Assembly: GCA_002383485.1 (NCBI GenBank)
Contig: DFYY01000003.1
Location: 56,817 to 120,816 of the forward strand
DNA: 64,000 nt
Source: Bacteroidales bacterium UBA4070
Lineage (GTDB): Bacteria > Bacteroidota > Bacteroidia > Bacteroidales > VadinHA17
Direction of reading: 5' to 3'
Position numbers and translations under genes: made by a program
The notes under the pieces: generated by a model
Databases searched by the model: none
Seen by the model: only the letters and a program-made list of their open reading frames with translations
Told to the model about the DNA's origin: nothing
In this document: piece after piece, positions 1-8,726 of the stretch
Position numbering within the stretch: the stretch's first letter is position 1
Layout of the letters: each line of letters begins with the position of its first letter

Positions 1-55
1 AACGGCACAGTAACTATACTTCCCTGACAGCACAATTAAAATGGCCTGTTTTTCG

Positions 56-63
56 TATATTTG
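56..63 (+). promoter_or_regulatory. Bacteroidota-type -7 box ahead of relA/spoT
   Basis: TATATTTG matches the Bacteroidota -7 consensus TAnnTTTG exactly. It ends 25 bases before the ATG at 88 and overlaps a TTG at 61, so translation cannot sensibly start at that TTG. No convincing -33 TTTG was seen at the usual distance. Confidence 0.5.
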
Positions 64-87
64 ACACTCCCTTGCAGGGCATCACCA

Positions 88-2349
88 ATGGTAAAAACAA
101 AAACAAAAATACTCACCCCGGAGGATATAAGCCGTATTGAATCAGAGTACCGCCTGCTGACTGACAATCTCTACAGGTGTGACAAACCTGGTGACAGGGA
201 ACTGATTGACAAGGCCTTCAGGTTTGCCAATGATGCTCACCGCGATATGTACAGGAACTCAGGTGAGCCGTACATCATCCATCCCATTAATGTAGCAAGG
301 ATAGTGAATCAGGAGATTGGTCTCGGTGCCAAGTCAGTGGCTGCAGCGCTTCTGCATGATGTGGTTGAGGACACCGGGATACCCCTGGAAGAGATATCGA
401 AACAGTTCGGACCCAAGATTGCCTCAATCATAGATGGCCTGACCAAGATCTCAGGCACCTACAACAAGGAGACCAATTCGTTGCAGGCTGAGAACTTCCG
501 GAAGATGCTTATGACCCTCTCGGACGATTTCAGGGTCATTCTCATCAAGATTGCCGACAGGCTTCACAACATGCGCACCCTCGACTCGATGCCCGAGCAC
601 AAGAGGATGAAGATAGCCGGCGAGACAATCTATCTGTATGCCCCGCTGGCGCACCGGCTGGGACTCTTCGCCATAAAGACAGAGCTTGAAGATCTGAGCT
701 TCAAGTTCAGGCATCCGCGCATCTACGATGAGATCGCGCGCAAGGTCAAAATGGACGAGAAGAAGAACCTTGCCCTTATCAACAGGTTCAGTCTGCCGAT
801 TATTGAAGAGCTCAACAACAATAACATCATATTTGACATCTCCGGCAGGTTCAAGTCTATCTACTCCATCTGGAAGAAGATGCAGTCTAAAAACGTTCCT
901 TTTGAGGAGGTGTATGATCTTCTGGCTGTCCGTATTGTCTTCGAGCCGGGTCCGGAGATGAGTGAGAGGGCTCAGTGCTGGCAGATATACTCACTCATTA
1001 CAGATATCTACACACCCAAGCCTGACAGGTTGCGTGACTGGATCAGCAGGCCCAAACCCAACGGTTACGAAGCTCTTCACCTGACTGTTATGGGTCCCGA
1101 GGGTCGATGGGTTGAGGTGCAGATTCGCAGCCAGAGGATGGATGACATTGCAGAGCGAGGCTTTGCGGCGCACTGGAAATACAAGGGAGACACTGCACAG
1201 TCAGAGAGCGAACTTGACAAGTGGCTCAAGCATATCAGGGAGATGCTTGCAAACCCGATGTCCGATCCCATCACCTTCCTTGATGAATTCAAGATGAGTC
1301 TCTTCTCCTCGGAGATCATGGTATTCACCCCTAAGGGTCTGCTTGTCAACCTGCCTAAGGGTGCCTCGGCTCTCGACTTTGCATACGAGATACACACTGA
1401 CATCGGCAACAAAGCGATAGGCGCCAAGGTGAACTACAAGCTTTCACCCCTATCCACCACCCTGCAGAGCGGAGACCAGGTTGAGATTATCACCTCCAAT
1501 ATTGCAAAGCCGGAGAAGGAGTGGCTTGAGTATGCTCATACGGCAAAGGCAAAGAATGCAATAAAGGATGCATTGAGGGACCAGTCGACTGACAGTATAC
1601 AGAAGGGTATGGAGATGCTGGAACAGAGGCTAAGCGAGCTGGGCATTCTGCCAAATTCAGATATAATCAAGAAGTTACTTGATAATTACGAATTACTCAA
1701 TAAGGATGAGCTCTATTCGCGTATCGGGCTGGGGCTTATCAATCTTGATGAGCTCAGGAAGGTTTTAAAGAAGGCTCCGGAGGGAAGCCTTCGCAAATAC
1801 TGGAGGCTTGCTGTAGGAGGTGTCACCCGCAAGGGAGCCGAGACAAAAGAGGTTCCTCCTGTTCCGGGCACCATAGACAAGAGCCATCCGTACCTGCTGA
1901 GGGAGAATGTTGACAATACCGGTAACTCTTATATCATTGCGCCATGCTGTCAGCCCATTCCGGGTGACGAGGTTACAGGTTATGTTGATCACTCCAACAA
2001 TATCATCGTTCATAAGCCGAAATGCCCTGTTGCCGTCAAACTGATGTCCAGTGAGGGTAACAGGATCATACCTGTCAGGTGGACGATTCACAAGCTTGCC
2101 TCTTTCCTTGCAAGGATAAGCCTCAACGGTATTGACAGGATCGGGCTGGTGAACGAGGTGACCACAATTATCTCCAAGGAGCTGAACGTCAACATACGTA
2201 ATATCAACGTATCAGTGTATGACGGCATCTTCGAGGGGACAATTGACCTTTATGTTCATCACACCCGGGACCTCAATAACCTTATAATGCAGCTTTCCAA
2301 CATTAAGGGCATAGCAAGTGTGAAGAGAATTGAGGAATTTATTGAGTAG
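88..2349 (+). CDS. Bifunctional (p)ppGpp synthetase/hydrolase, RelA/SpoT family
   Basis: This cytosolic enzyme makes and probably also degrades the alarmone (p)ppGpp in the stringent response. The 753-residue protein has the full long-RSH layout. An HD hydrolase domain comes first, with an intact HD pair near residue 90 (LLHDVVEDT) and RLHNMRTL. The synthetase domain lies at about 235-390 (YEALHLTVMGP, WVEVQIRS), TGS at about 405-465, and a C-terminal ACT domain at about 680-753. Because the HD motif is intact I expect a bifunctional Rel/SpoT type rather than a synthetase-only RelA, but this is inference. The ORF is open back to a TTG at 61, but a -7 promoter box overlaps that codon, so I start at ATG 88. 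A fur-like gene follows 27 bases downstream and is probably cotranscribed. Confidence 0.95.
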   Translation: MVKTKTKILTPEDISRIESEYRLLTDNLYRCDKPGDRELIDKAFRFANDAHRDMYRNSGEPYIIHPINVARIVNQEIGLGAKSVAAALLHDVVEDTGIPLEEISKQFGPKIASIIDGLTKISGTYNKETNSLQAENFRKMLMTLSDDFRVILIKIADRLHNMRTLDSMPEHKRMKIAGETIYLYAPLAHRLGLFAIKTELEDLSFKFRHPRIYDEIARKVKMDEKKNLALINRFSLPIIEELNNNNIIFDISGRFKSIYSIWKKMQSKNVPFEEVYDLLAVRIVFEPGPEMSERAQCWQIYSLITDIYTPKPDRLRDWISRPKPNGYEALHLTVMGPEGRWVEVQIRSQRMDDIAERGFAAHWKYKGDTAQSESELDKWLKHIREMLANPMSDPITFLDEFKMSLFSSEIMVFTPKGLLVNLPKGASALDFAYEIHTDIGNKAIGAKVNYKLSPLSTTLQSGDQVEIITSNIAKPEKEWLEYAHTAKAKNAIKDALRDQSTDSIQKGMEMLEQRLSELGILPNSDIIKKLLDNYELLNKDELYSRIGLGLINLDELRKVLKKAPEGSLRKYWRLAVGGVTRKGAETKEVPPVPGTIDKSHPYLLRENVDNTGNSYIIAPCCQPIPGDEVTGYVDHSNNIIVHKPKCPVAVKLMSSEGNRIIPVRWTIHKLASFLARISLNGIDRIGLVNEVTTIISKELNVNIRNINVSVYDGIFEGTIDLYVHHTRDLNNLIMQLSNIKGIASVKRIEEFIE

Positions 2350-2376
2350 GCAAGGTCCTGAAAAACGTAATAAGCC

Positions 2377-2823
2377 ATGTCAGCAGATGATGCCAGGTCG
2401 GTAGTTAAGCAGCTCTTTACCGAGTATCTTGTATCCAGTGGCCTGAGGAAGACGCCTGAGCGGTATGCAATTCTGGATGAGATCTATTCCAGGGAAGGGC
2501 ACTTCGACATAGAATCACTCTTCGGCTATATGAAGAACAAGAATTACCGGGTATCGCGGGCCACGCTATACAACACGGTTGATTTGCTCCTTGACTGCAA
2601 GCTGATTACCAGGCACAAATTCGGGCGTCACCAGGCGCAATATGAAAAAACTTACAGGTCAGGGCAACATGATCACCTTATTGACACAAAATCAGGAAAA
2701 GTGATTGAGTTCAGTGATCCCCGCATAAATGAAATCATAAGGAGTGCGTGTGAAGAAAACTCCTTCGCTCTGCACCATTACGCCCTTTATGTTTACGGTG
2801 TACAGGAAAAGGATGAGGAGTAA
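2377..2823 (+). CDS. Fur-family transcriptional regulator lacking the CxxC zinc motifs
   Basis: A 148-residue winged-helix regulator of the Fur superfamily. The N-terminal half holds the DNA-binding fold (RKTPERYAILDEI; YRVSRATLYNTVDLL at about 57-71). The dimerization half keeps the metal-site run QHDHLIDTKSGKVIEF at about 97-112. In typical Fur proteins this run reads HDHLxCxxCGKVxEF, but here the two cysteines are Asp103 and Ser106. The second C-terminal CxxC is also missing. The only cysteines are at about 73 and 124. Structural zinc binding is therefore probably lost, while the His/Asp/Glu regulatory site may remain. The metal sensed (iron, zinc, manganese or peroxide) cannot be told from the sequence. 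It lies 27 bases after the RelA/SpoT gene and before purA. Confidence 0.9.
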   Translation: MSADDARSVVKQLFTEYLVSSGLRKTPERYAILDEIYSREGHFDIESLFGYMKNKNYRVSRATLYNTVDLLLDCKLITRHKFGRHQAQYEKTYRSGQHDHLIDTKSGKVIEFSDPRINEIIRSACEENSFALHHYALYVYGVQEKDEE

Positions 2824-2892
2824 AGAGCCGTTGACGCCGATTTATTTTGTAACTTCGGACCTGTTTTGTCTAATCAGGATTATAGTGCAATA

Positions 2893-4155
2893 ATGAAGAT
2901 TGATATTTTACTGGGGCTCCAATGGGGAGATGAGGGTAAGGGGAAGATTGTGGATGCATTAACTCCTCAGTATGACATAGTAGCAAGGTTTCAGGGCGGG
3001 CCAAACGCCGGTCACACCATCGAGTTTCAAGGGGCAAAGCATGTGCTGCATCTTATTCCGTCAGGTATTTTTCACGAGGAGAAGATTAACATCATCGGCA
3101 ACGGGCTGGTGGTTGATCCCGTAGTCTTCCGCCGTGAGGTGGAGAGTCTGGGAATAGATATTTCAACAGTACGTTCAAGGTTGCTTATTTCGCTCAAGGC
3201 ACACCTGATCATGCCCACCCACAAATTGCTGGATGCTGCTCAGGAAGAATCGCTGGGTGAGGCGAAGATAGGGTCCACCCTGAGGGGAATAGGTCCGGCA
3301 TACACAGACAAAGCTTCACGCAACGGGCTCAGAGTGGGTGATCTTCTCAGGCATGACTTCAGGGAGTTCTACCGCACACGTGTGAACAAGCACCTGCGGA
3401 TGTTGCAGGGTTACGGCTACAGCGGTGATCTTAAGGCTCTTGAGGATGAGTGGTTTGATGCGGTGGAGTTCCTTAAGCAGTTTACGGCCGTGAATGCTGA
3501 CTATCATATTGACATGGCTCTTAAGGACGGTAAGCGGGTGCTTGCGGAAGGAGCCCAGGGGACTATGCTTGATATTGATTTTGGGACCTACCCCTTTGTC
3601 ACCTCGTCAAATACCGTTGCGGCAGGGGCCTGCACCGGACTGGGGATTGCTCCTGCCCGTACAGGGGAGGTATTCGGCATCTTCAAGGCCTACTGCACAA
3701 GGGTGGGCAGCGGCCCCTTCCCTACCGAGCTTAATGACGCTGACGGTCAGCTCATGCGTGACCGGGGCAATGAGTACGGTGCCACCACAGGCAGGCCACG
3801 CCGCTGCGGATGGCTTGATCTTCCGGCTCTGAAATATGCCATTATGGTCAACGGAGTGACAAGGCTTCTCATGATGAAGGCTGATGTCCTGTCCGGATTC
3901 AGTGAAGTAAAAGTATGCAGATCCTATACAGTCCAAGGCAGGGAGCAGACAGAACTTCCCTATTGTCTCAATGATATTGAAGGGTTGAATTATATCTCCT
4001 TCAGGGGATGGCAATGTGACATAACCGGATGCCGTAGCTGGGATGAGCTGCCATCAGAGCTTAAGGAATACATTGAAAACATCGAGAGGGAGACAGGTGT
4101 TCCGGTAACCATTGTCTCCGTTGGCCCTGACAGGTCAGCAACCATTTACAGGTAG
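2893..4155 (+). CDS. purA: Adenylosuccinate synthetase
   Basis: PurA joins IMP and aspartate using GTP to form adenylosuccinate, the first committed step to AMP. The 420-residue protein carries the family signatures: the GTP loop GDEGKGK close to the N terminus, NAGHT, the IMP-binding run GAQGTMLDIDFGTYPF, TGRPRRCGWLD and KADVLSG. Length is normal for the family. The frame is open upstream to a TTG at 2866, but the conserved start MKIDILLGLQWGDEGKGK begins at ATG 2893. A near-consensus box (TATTTTG, one base short) sits at 2843-2849. The gene ends three bases before the stop of the convergent SPOR lipoprotein gene, so the two share essentially no terminator space. Confidence 0.97.
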   Translation: MKIDILLGLQWGDEGKGKIVDALTPQYDIVARFQGGPNAGHTIEFQGAKHVLHLIPSGIFHEEKINIIGNGLVVDPVVFRREVESLGIDISTVRSRLLISLKAHLIMPTHKLLDAAQEESLGEAKIGSTLRGIGPAYTDKASRNGLRVGDLLRHDFREFYRTRVNKHLRMLQGYGYSGDLKALEDEWFDAVEFLKQFTAVNADYHIDMALKDGKRVLAEGAQGTMLDIDFGTYPFVTSSNTVAAGACTGLGIAPARTGEVFGIFKAYCTRVGSGPFPTELNDADGQLMRDRGNEYGATTGRPRRCGWLDLPALKYAIMVNGVTRLLMMKADVLSGFSEVKVCRSYTVQGREQTELPYCLNDIEGLNYISFRGWQCDITGCRSWDELPSELKEYIENIERETGVPVTIVSVGPDRSATIYR

Positions 4156-4158
4156 CCC

Positions 4159-4626
4159 TCAGTTCTTCCTGTAAACCCAGGCCTCTCCGTTAATCTTGTC
4201 CTGAATGGCGGCTAGCGAGTTCCATGCCGCGTGGAGGTCAGAGAACGACTGAGCTGAAACCAGCTGCCATTTCCCTCCGTTCATGTCAATCAGCTGGGCA
4301 TCATAGCCGAAACTCCTGATATGTTCCAGCCATGCACTGGCATAGGCAGGTGTCAGGAAACTGCCCACGATTACATGGTATCCCGTCATAACCCTTACCT
4401 GCTCATCAACTGCCAGGGCGAGCTCTGCCTGACGGACACGTTCAGCTTCATCCTCCTTCTCCTTGGCCACACGAATCGAATCGGCAATGCGGAATGCCTC
4501 CTGCTGCTGCCTGAGAGCTTCAGCCTCACGGGTCTTCTTTCCGAAAGGATTAATACTCTTCATAAAATCACATGAAGGGGTAAGCAGCAGCACGGCTGCA
4601 AGAAACACAAGCGGGATTCTCTTCAT
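4159..4626 (-). CDS. SPOR-domain lipoprotein
   Basis: A small lipoprotein of 155 residues. It begins with a signal peptide (MKRIPLVFLAAVLLL) and a lipobox ending in Cys (LLTPSC), followed by a charged coiled-coil stretch rich in Glu, Arg and Gln (about 30-80). A C-terminal SPOR-like domain follows at about 85-155 (YHVIVGSF, then YDAQLI and WQLVSAQSF). SPOR domains bind denuded peptidoglycan, so a role at the envelope or septum is likely but not shown. The frame extends upstream to 4719, but the signal peptide fixes the start at 4626. A weak minus-strand promoter (TTG at 4686-4684, then TATCTTTA at 4663-4656) fits this start. It is the only minus-strand gene in the first 8.5 kb. Confidence 0.85.
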   Translation of the reverse strand: MKRIPLVFLAAVLLLTPSCDFMKSINPFGKKTREAEALRQQQEAFRIADSIRVAKEKEDEAERVRQAELALAVDEQVRVMTGYHVIVGSFLTPAYASAWLEHIRSFGYDAQLIDMNGGKWQLVSAQSFSDLHAAWNSLAAIQDKINGEAWVYRKN

Positions 4627-4770
4627 AAATAACAGTTTTTCAATATTTCCCTTGATAAAGATATTGTATACATTGCAAAAATGCAATGAATTATCCGGAA
4701 TCCTGTCCATGCAAGCCAATTCTTTTTCTATCTTAGATCGCGTTTTTAAACACTTTAAAAAATCTCAGAG

Positions 4771-6684
4771 ATGAAGTCAATTATCCGGTTCTTCGAAGAA
4801 AATGTGGAAAAGTATTCGACCAATATCTACCTGTGGGAGAAGCTGCAGGAGAAGTATGAAGGCACTACCTACCAGGAAACAAGGCGTCAGGTTCACGAAT
4901 TCGGAGCCGGTCTGATGCAACTTGGCATCAATAAGGGTGACCGGGTAAGCCTGCTGGCTGACGGGCGCAACAGCTGGGTCATTGGGGAACTGGGGATACT
5001 CTATGCAGGAGGGGTGACTGTGCCTCTTTCAATTAAACTTAATCCGGAAGAGATCAAATTTCGGCTGACCCACTCAGGGTCAAAGATGGTAATCACCTCA
5101 AGTACCCAGGCACCGATGATACTCAAGGTGATTGACCGGTGTCCGGACCTGGTAAAGGTCATATTCATGGATCCCATGGAAGAGTATGCCGAGGGCCAGA
5201 TCCATTTCAACGAGGTGAGAAAGATCGGCCGTGAGTGGCTGGAGATTCCTGCCAACAGGAAGAGCTTCGAAGGGTTCACAGCTTCCATTACTCCATCAGA
5301 TTATGCCAATATATGCTATACGTCAGGCACTACGGCAGACCCCAAGGGTATCATCCTTACGCACGGCAATTACGTTACCAACGTTTACCAGTCATACAGC
5401 CTGATGGATATCCCGCAGTATTACAAGACATTGCTTATCCTCCCCTGGGACCATTCTTTTGCGCACACGGCGGGCATATACGCCTTCATGGGCAAGGGAG
5501 CCAGCATCGCCTCAGTGAAGGTAGGCAAGACTCCCATGGAGACACTTCGGAATATCCCGATCTGTATGAAAGAGATAAAGCCGAACCTGCTTTTGAGCGT
5601 TCCGGCACTGGCTAAAAACTTCCGTAAAAACATCGAAAAAGGGATTAAGGAGAAGGGTAATATGACGGAAGCCCTCTTCAACTTCGCCCTGAAGATGGCA
5701 TATTCCTATAACAGGGAAGGTTACAACAAGGGACTCGGGATTCAGAAGCTGAAGAAGCCGCTGCTCAGGTTATTCGATAAAATACTGTTCAGCAAGGTAA
5801 GAGAGGCATTCGGTGGCGAACTTGATTTCTTTATAGGAGGCGGTGCACTTCTTGACATAGAATTGCAGCGCTTCTTCTATGCAATCGGGGTACCGATGTA
5901 CCAGGGCTACGGTCTCTCGGAGGCATCCCCCATCATCTCCTCCAACTCGGCAGCAAGGCATAAGCTGGGATCGTCAGGTTACCTTGTAAACAACATGGAC
6001 CTGAAGATATGTGACGATGACGGCAATGAACTGCCGGTTGGCCAGAAGGGCGAGATCGTGATCCGCGGCGGCAACGTCATGCATGGTTACTGGAAGAACG
6101 AAACTGCCACCAATGATGCAATACGTGACGGCTGGCTCTATACCGGTGATATGGGGTATATGAGTGAAGACGGTTTTCTCTACGTTCTTGGCCGTTTTAA
6201 AAGCCTGCTCATTGCTGACGACGGCGAGAAATTCAGTCCTGAAGGAATAGAGGAAGCTATCAGCGAACAGTCTAAATACATCGACCAATGCATGCTCTAC
6301 AATAACCAGAAGCCCTACACGGTGGCGCTGATTGTACCCAACCAGCATGCGCTGAAGCTTTACCTCGAAGATCGAAATATGACTGCCACCACAGAGGAAG
6401 GCAAGAGGGCCGTTCTAAATCTTATTGAGAATGAAGTAAATGAGTACCGCATCAATGGAAAGTACGGTCACATGTTTCCACACCGCTGGCTGCCGGTTGC
6501 GCTTGGTGTGCTGAACGAGAGCTTCAATGAGAGCAACGGCATGATGAACTCAACCATGAAGATCGTCAGGGGAAAGATCACCGAAAAGTATCAGGATCTT
6601 ATTGAGTGGCTATACACACCGATGGGAAAGATCGTGAACAATGAACGCAACATGGAAGAGGTCGAGAAGATGAAGCTCGGCTGA
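4771..6684 (+). CDS. AMP-binding long-chain fatty acid--CoA ligase
   Basis: A 637-residue adenylate-forming enzyme of the long-chain acyl-CoA synthetase group. It activates a carboxylic acid with ATP and transfers it to CoA. The phosphate loop YTSGTTADPKG lies at 183-193, GYGLSEASPI supplies the adenine-binding motif, and YTGDMGY with LGRFKS marks the hinge to the C-terminal lid. The length and these motifs fit Bacteroidota long-chain fatty acid--CoA ligases better than acetyl-CoA synthetase, but substrate length cannot be read from sequence. No Shine-Dalgarno is present. The GH2 gene follows 18 bases later, so the two are probably cotranscribed although their functions look unrelated. Confidence 0.9.
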   Translation: MKSIIRFFEENVEKYSTNIYLWEKLQEKYEGTTYQETRRQVHEFGAGLMQLGINKGDRVSLLADGRNSWVIGELGILYAGGVTVPLSIKLNPEEIKFRLTHSGSKMVITSSTQAPMILKVIDRCPDLVKVIFMDPMEEYAEGQIHFNEVRKIGREWLEIPANRKSFEGFTASITPSDYANICYTSGTTADPKGIILTHGNYVTNVYQSYSLMDIPQYYKTLLILPWDHSFAHTAGIYAFMGKGASIASVKVGKTPMETLRNIPICMKEIKPNLLLSVPALAKNFRKNIEKGIKEKGNMTEALFNFALKMAYSYNREGYNKGLGIQKLKKPLLRLFDKILFSKVREAFGGELDFFIGGGALLDIELQRFFYAIGVPMYQGYGLSEASPIISSNSAARHKLGSSGYLVNNMDLKICDDDGNELPVGQKGEIVIRGGNVMHGYWKNETATNDAIRDGWLYTGDMGYMSEDGFLYVLGRFKSLLIADDGEKFSPEGIEEAISEQSKYIDQCMLYNNQKPYTVALIVPNQHALKLYLEDRNMTATTEEGKRAVLNLIENEVNEYRINGKYGHMFPHRWLPVALGVLNESFNESNGMMNSTMKIVRGKITEKYQDLIEWLYTPMGKIVNNERNMEEVEKMKLG

Positions 6685-6702
6685 TCCGCAAACAGATCTT
6701 AT

Positions 6703-8529
6703 ATGAAGTCTTTATTTATTCCGGTACTGTTTGTCACCGCCGGAGTGATGACATTTTGTACGGGTGAAAAGGAAACCGTATGGAAACCTGCTGAAAATCC
6801 GCTCCTCACGGTCTGGGGTGAGAGTATAGATCCGGCCATGCCATGGCCGGAATATCCCCGTCCGGGATTGGAGCGGGCTGAATGGATGAGTCTTAACGGA
6901 TTGTGGTACTATTCAATCTGCCCGAAGGAGGCTGATCGCCCTGAACCACAGGGTAAGATACTTGTCCCCTACCCCGCAGAATCAGCTCTCTCCGGAGTTA
7001 AGGCCCGCATTACCGATTCGCTGGCACTCTGGTATTCACGTGAATTCACCATCCCAAGACGCTGGAAGGAGAAGCAACTGATACTCAATTTTGAGGCATC
7101 GGACTGGGAGACAACGGTCTGGATCGACGACAATTTTGCTGTCAGCCACCGTGGCGGGTATGATCCGTTCTCATGCAATATCACACCCTTTCTCGCAGGG
7201 TCAAAAGTGCACCGCATTGTGGTCAGGGTAACTGATCCTTCCGACAGGGGACGACAGCCCAGGGGCAAGCAGGTTCTAAAGCCGGGAGGAATTTGGTATA
7301 CACCCTCCAGTGGCATCTGGCAGAGTGTATGGCTCGAACCGGTGGATAAGACCTGGATTGGCGATCTGCGGATCGTTCCCGACATTGACAATGGACATCT
7401 TCGTGTGACAGTCATGGAAGAGAGGTGCCAGGGTCCGGAGGGTTGCCCGCCTGTGGATATGGCACCGTCGCTTGCTGAGGTGACATTGCTCATGGATGGA
7501 CAAACAGTGGCTGTCACCTCAGGATTAACCGGCACTGCGCTTACCCTGCCGGTACCTGATGCAAGGCTTTGGAGCCCTGAAGATCCCTTCCTTTATGATC
7601 TGCATGTCAGGCTTATCACCGGAGGCATGGTAGCTGACGAGGTGAAATCGTATGCAGGCATGCGTAAGATATCGCTGGGGACAGGTGATGACGGTTTTAC
7701 ACGCATAATGCTGAACAACAAGTTTGTATGGCAGAACGGACCGCTTGACCAGGGCTTCTGGCCTGACGGCCTGTACACACCCCCGTCAGATGAAGCAATG
7801 AAATATGACATTGAGATGCTCAAAAAGATGGGATTCAACATGCTCAGAAAACACGTCAAAGTTGAGAATCGGAGATTTTACTACCATACTGACCGGATGG
7901 GTATGCTGGTCTGGCAGGATATGCCCAGCGGTGACGATTACATATGGGGTGACATGCCAGACATTTCAAAAAGTTCGTCTGACTCCTCACTCTTTATGAC
8001 AGAACTGACAAGAATGATAGAGACAAAATTCAACAATCCTTCAATTGTTATGTGGGTAGTATACAATGAAGGATGGGGACAGTATGATACTCCGGGGGTG
8101 ACCAGGTATGTAATGGCACTTGACACCACGAGGCTGGTCAACAGTGCATCAGGCTGGACCGACCGCGGAACGGGACATATCCTTGACATTCATCACTATC
8201 CTGATCCTGTTGCCCCAAAGGCCGGGAAAGAGAGGGCTATTGTTCTTGGTGAATTCGGAGGGCTGGGGCTGCCAGTTCAGGGACATACCTGGGAACAGAA
8301 AAACTGGGGATACGAAAAGATGGGTGACAGCACGGCACTGCTCAGGAAGTATGAAGATTTCTACGTCCTGATACGGCAGATGGTGGCTGAGAAGGGTCTC
8401 AGCGCCTCGGTCTACACCCAGACCACAGATGTGGAGACGGAAACAAACGGACTGATGACGTATGACCGCAAGGTGGATAAGATGGGATATGAGAATGTGA
8501 AGAGGGCCATGACAGGCAACAGGCAATAG
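6703..8529 (+). CDS. Glycoside hydrolase family 2 protein
   Basis: A 608-residue GH2 enzyme, the family of beta-galactosidases, beta-glucuronidases and beta-mannosidases. The N terminus is a hydrophobic export signal with a Cys at position 19 that could be a non-canonical lipobox. A sugar-binding jelly roll (about 45-205, with WETTVWIDD and HRGGYDPFS) is followed by an Ig-like domain (about 215-325) and a TIM barrel from about 330. The acid/base pair Asn455-Glu456 is in VVYNEGWGQ, and the probable nucleophile is Glu517 in VLGEFGG. Both catalytic glutamates are therefore present. The exact sugar is unknown. It is probably surface- or periplasm-located and follows the acyl-CoA ligase gene by 18 bases. 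Confidence 0.9.
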   Translation: MKSLFIPVLFVTAGVMTFCTGEKETVWKPAENPLLTVWGESIDPAMPWPEYPRPGLERAEWMSLNGLWYYSICPKEADRPEPQGKILVPYPAESALSGVKARITDSLALWYSREFTIPRRWKEKQLILNFEASDWETTVWIDDNFAVSHRGGYDPFSCNITPFLAGSKVHRIVVRVTDPSDRGRQPRGKQVLKPGGIWYTPSSGIWQSVWLEPVDKTWIGDLRIVPDIDNGHLRVTVMEERCQGPEGCPPVDMAPSLAEVTLLMDGQTVAVTSGLTGTALTLPVPDARLWSPEDPFLYDLHVRLITGGMVADEVKSYAGMRKISLGTGDDGFTRIMLNNKFVWQNGPLDQGFWPDGLYTPPSDEAMKYDIEMLKKMGFNMLRKHVKVENRRFYYHTDRMGMLVWQDMPSGDDYIWGDMPDISKSSSDSSLFMTELTRMIETKFNNPSIVMWVVYNEGWGQYDTPGVTRYVMALDTTRLVNSASGWTDRGTGHILDIHHYPDPVAPKAGKERAIVLGEFGGLGLPVQGHTWEQKNWGYEKMGDSTALLRKYEDFYVLIRQMVAEKGLSASVYTQTTDVETETNGLMTYDRKVDKMGYENVKRAMTGNRQ

Positions 8530-8545
8530 AGGGCCGAGCGTAAAG

Positions 8546-8567
8546 AAATGACCCGGTGGGTCATTTT
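8546..8567. terminator. Stem-loop after the GH2 gene
   Basis: AAATGACCC, loop GGT, then GGGTCATTT form a perfect 9-bp stem 17 bases after the GH2 stop. The T run is only four bases, so termination on the plus strand is plausible but not certain. The rest of 8568-8696 shows no ORF or RNA gene that I can support. Confidence 0.5.
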
Positions 8568-8696
8568 AGCGAAGGAGCCAGGTTGCAGGGAGGGCAATAG
8601 TGTTAACACGGACACCAAACTCTAAAAACAGAGGTTATCAGTGTAACTAACTGCCTGCTAGTCGCATAATTCACTACTGACTGCGGCCTGCTGCCT

Positions 8697-8726
8697 GAGC
8701 AGACTGATCAAACGATCAGTCTGCTC
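8697..8726. repeat. 13-bp perfect inverted repeat overlapping the HD gene stop
   Basis: GAGCAGACTGATC (8697-8709), loop AAAC, then GATCAGTCTGCTC (8714-8726). The stop codon of the minus-strand HD gene (8710-8708) lies inside the left arm and loop. Neither side has a T run, so it is not a classical intrinsic terminator. It may be an mRNA 3' end stabilizer or a protein site. Confidence 0.6.
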
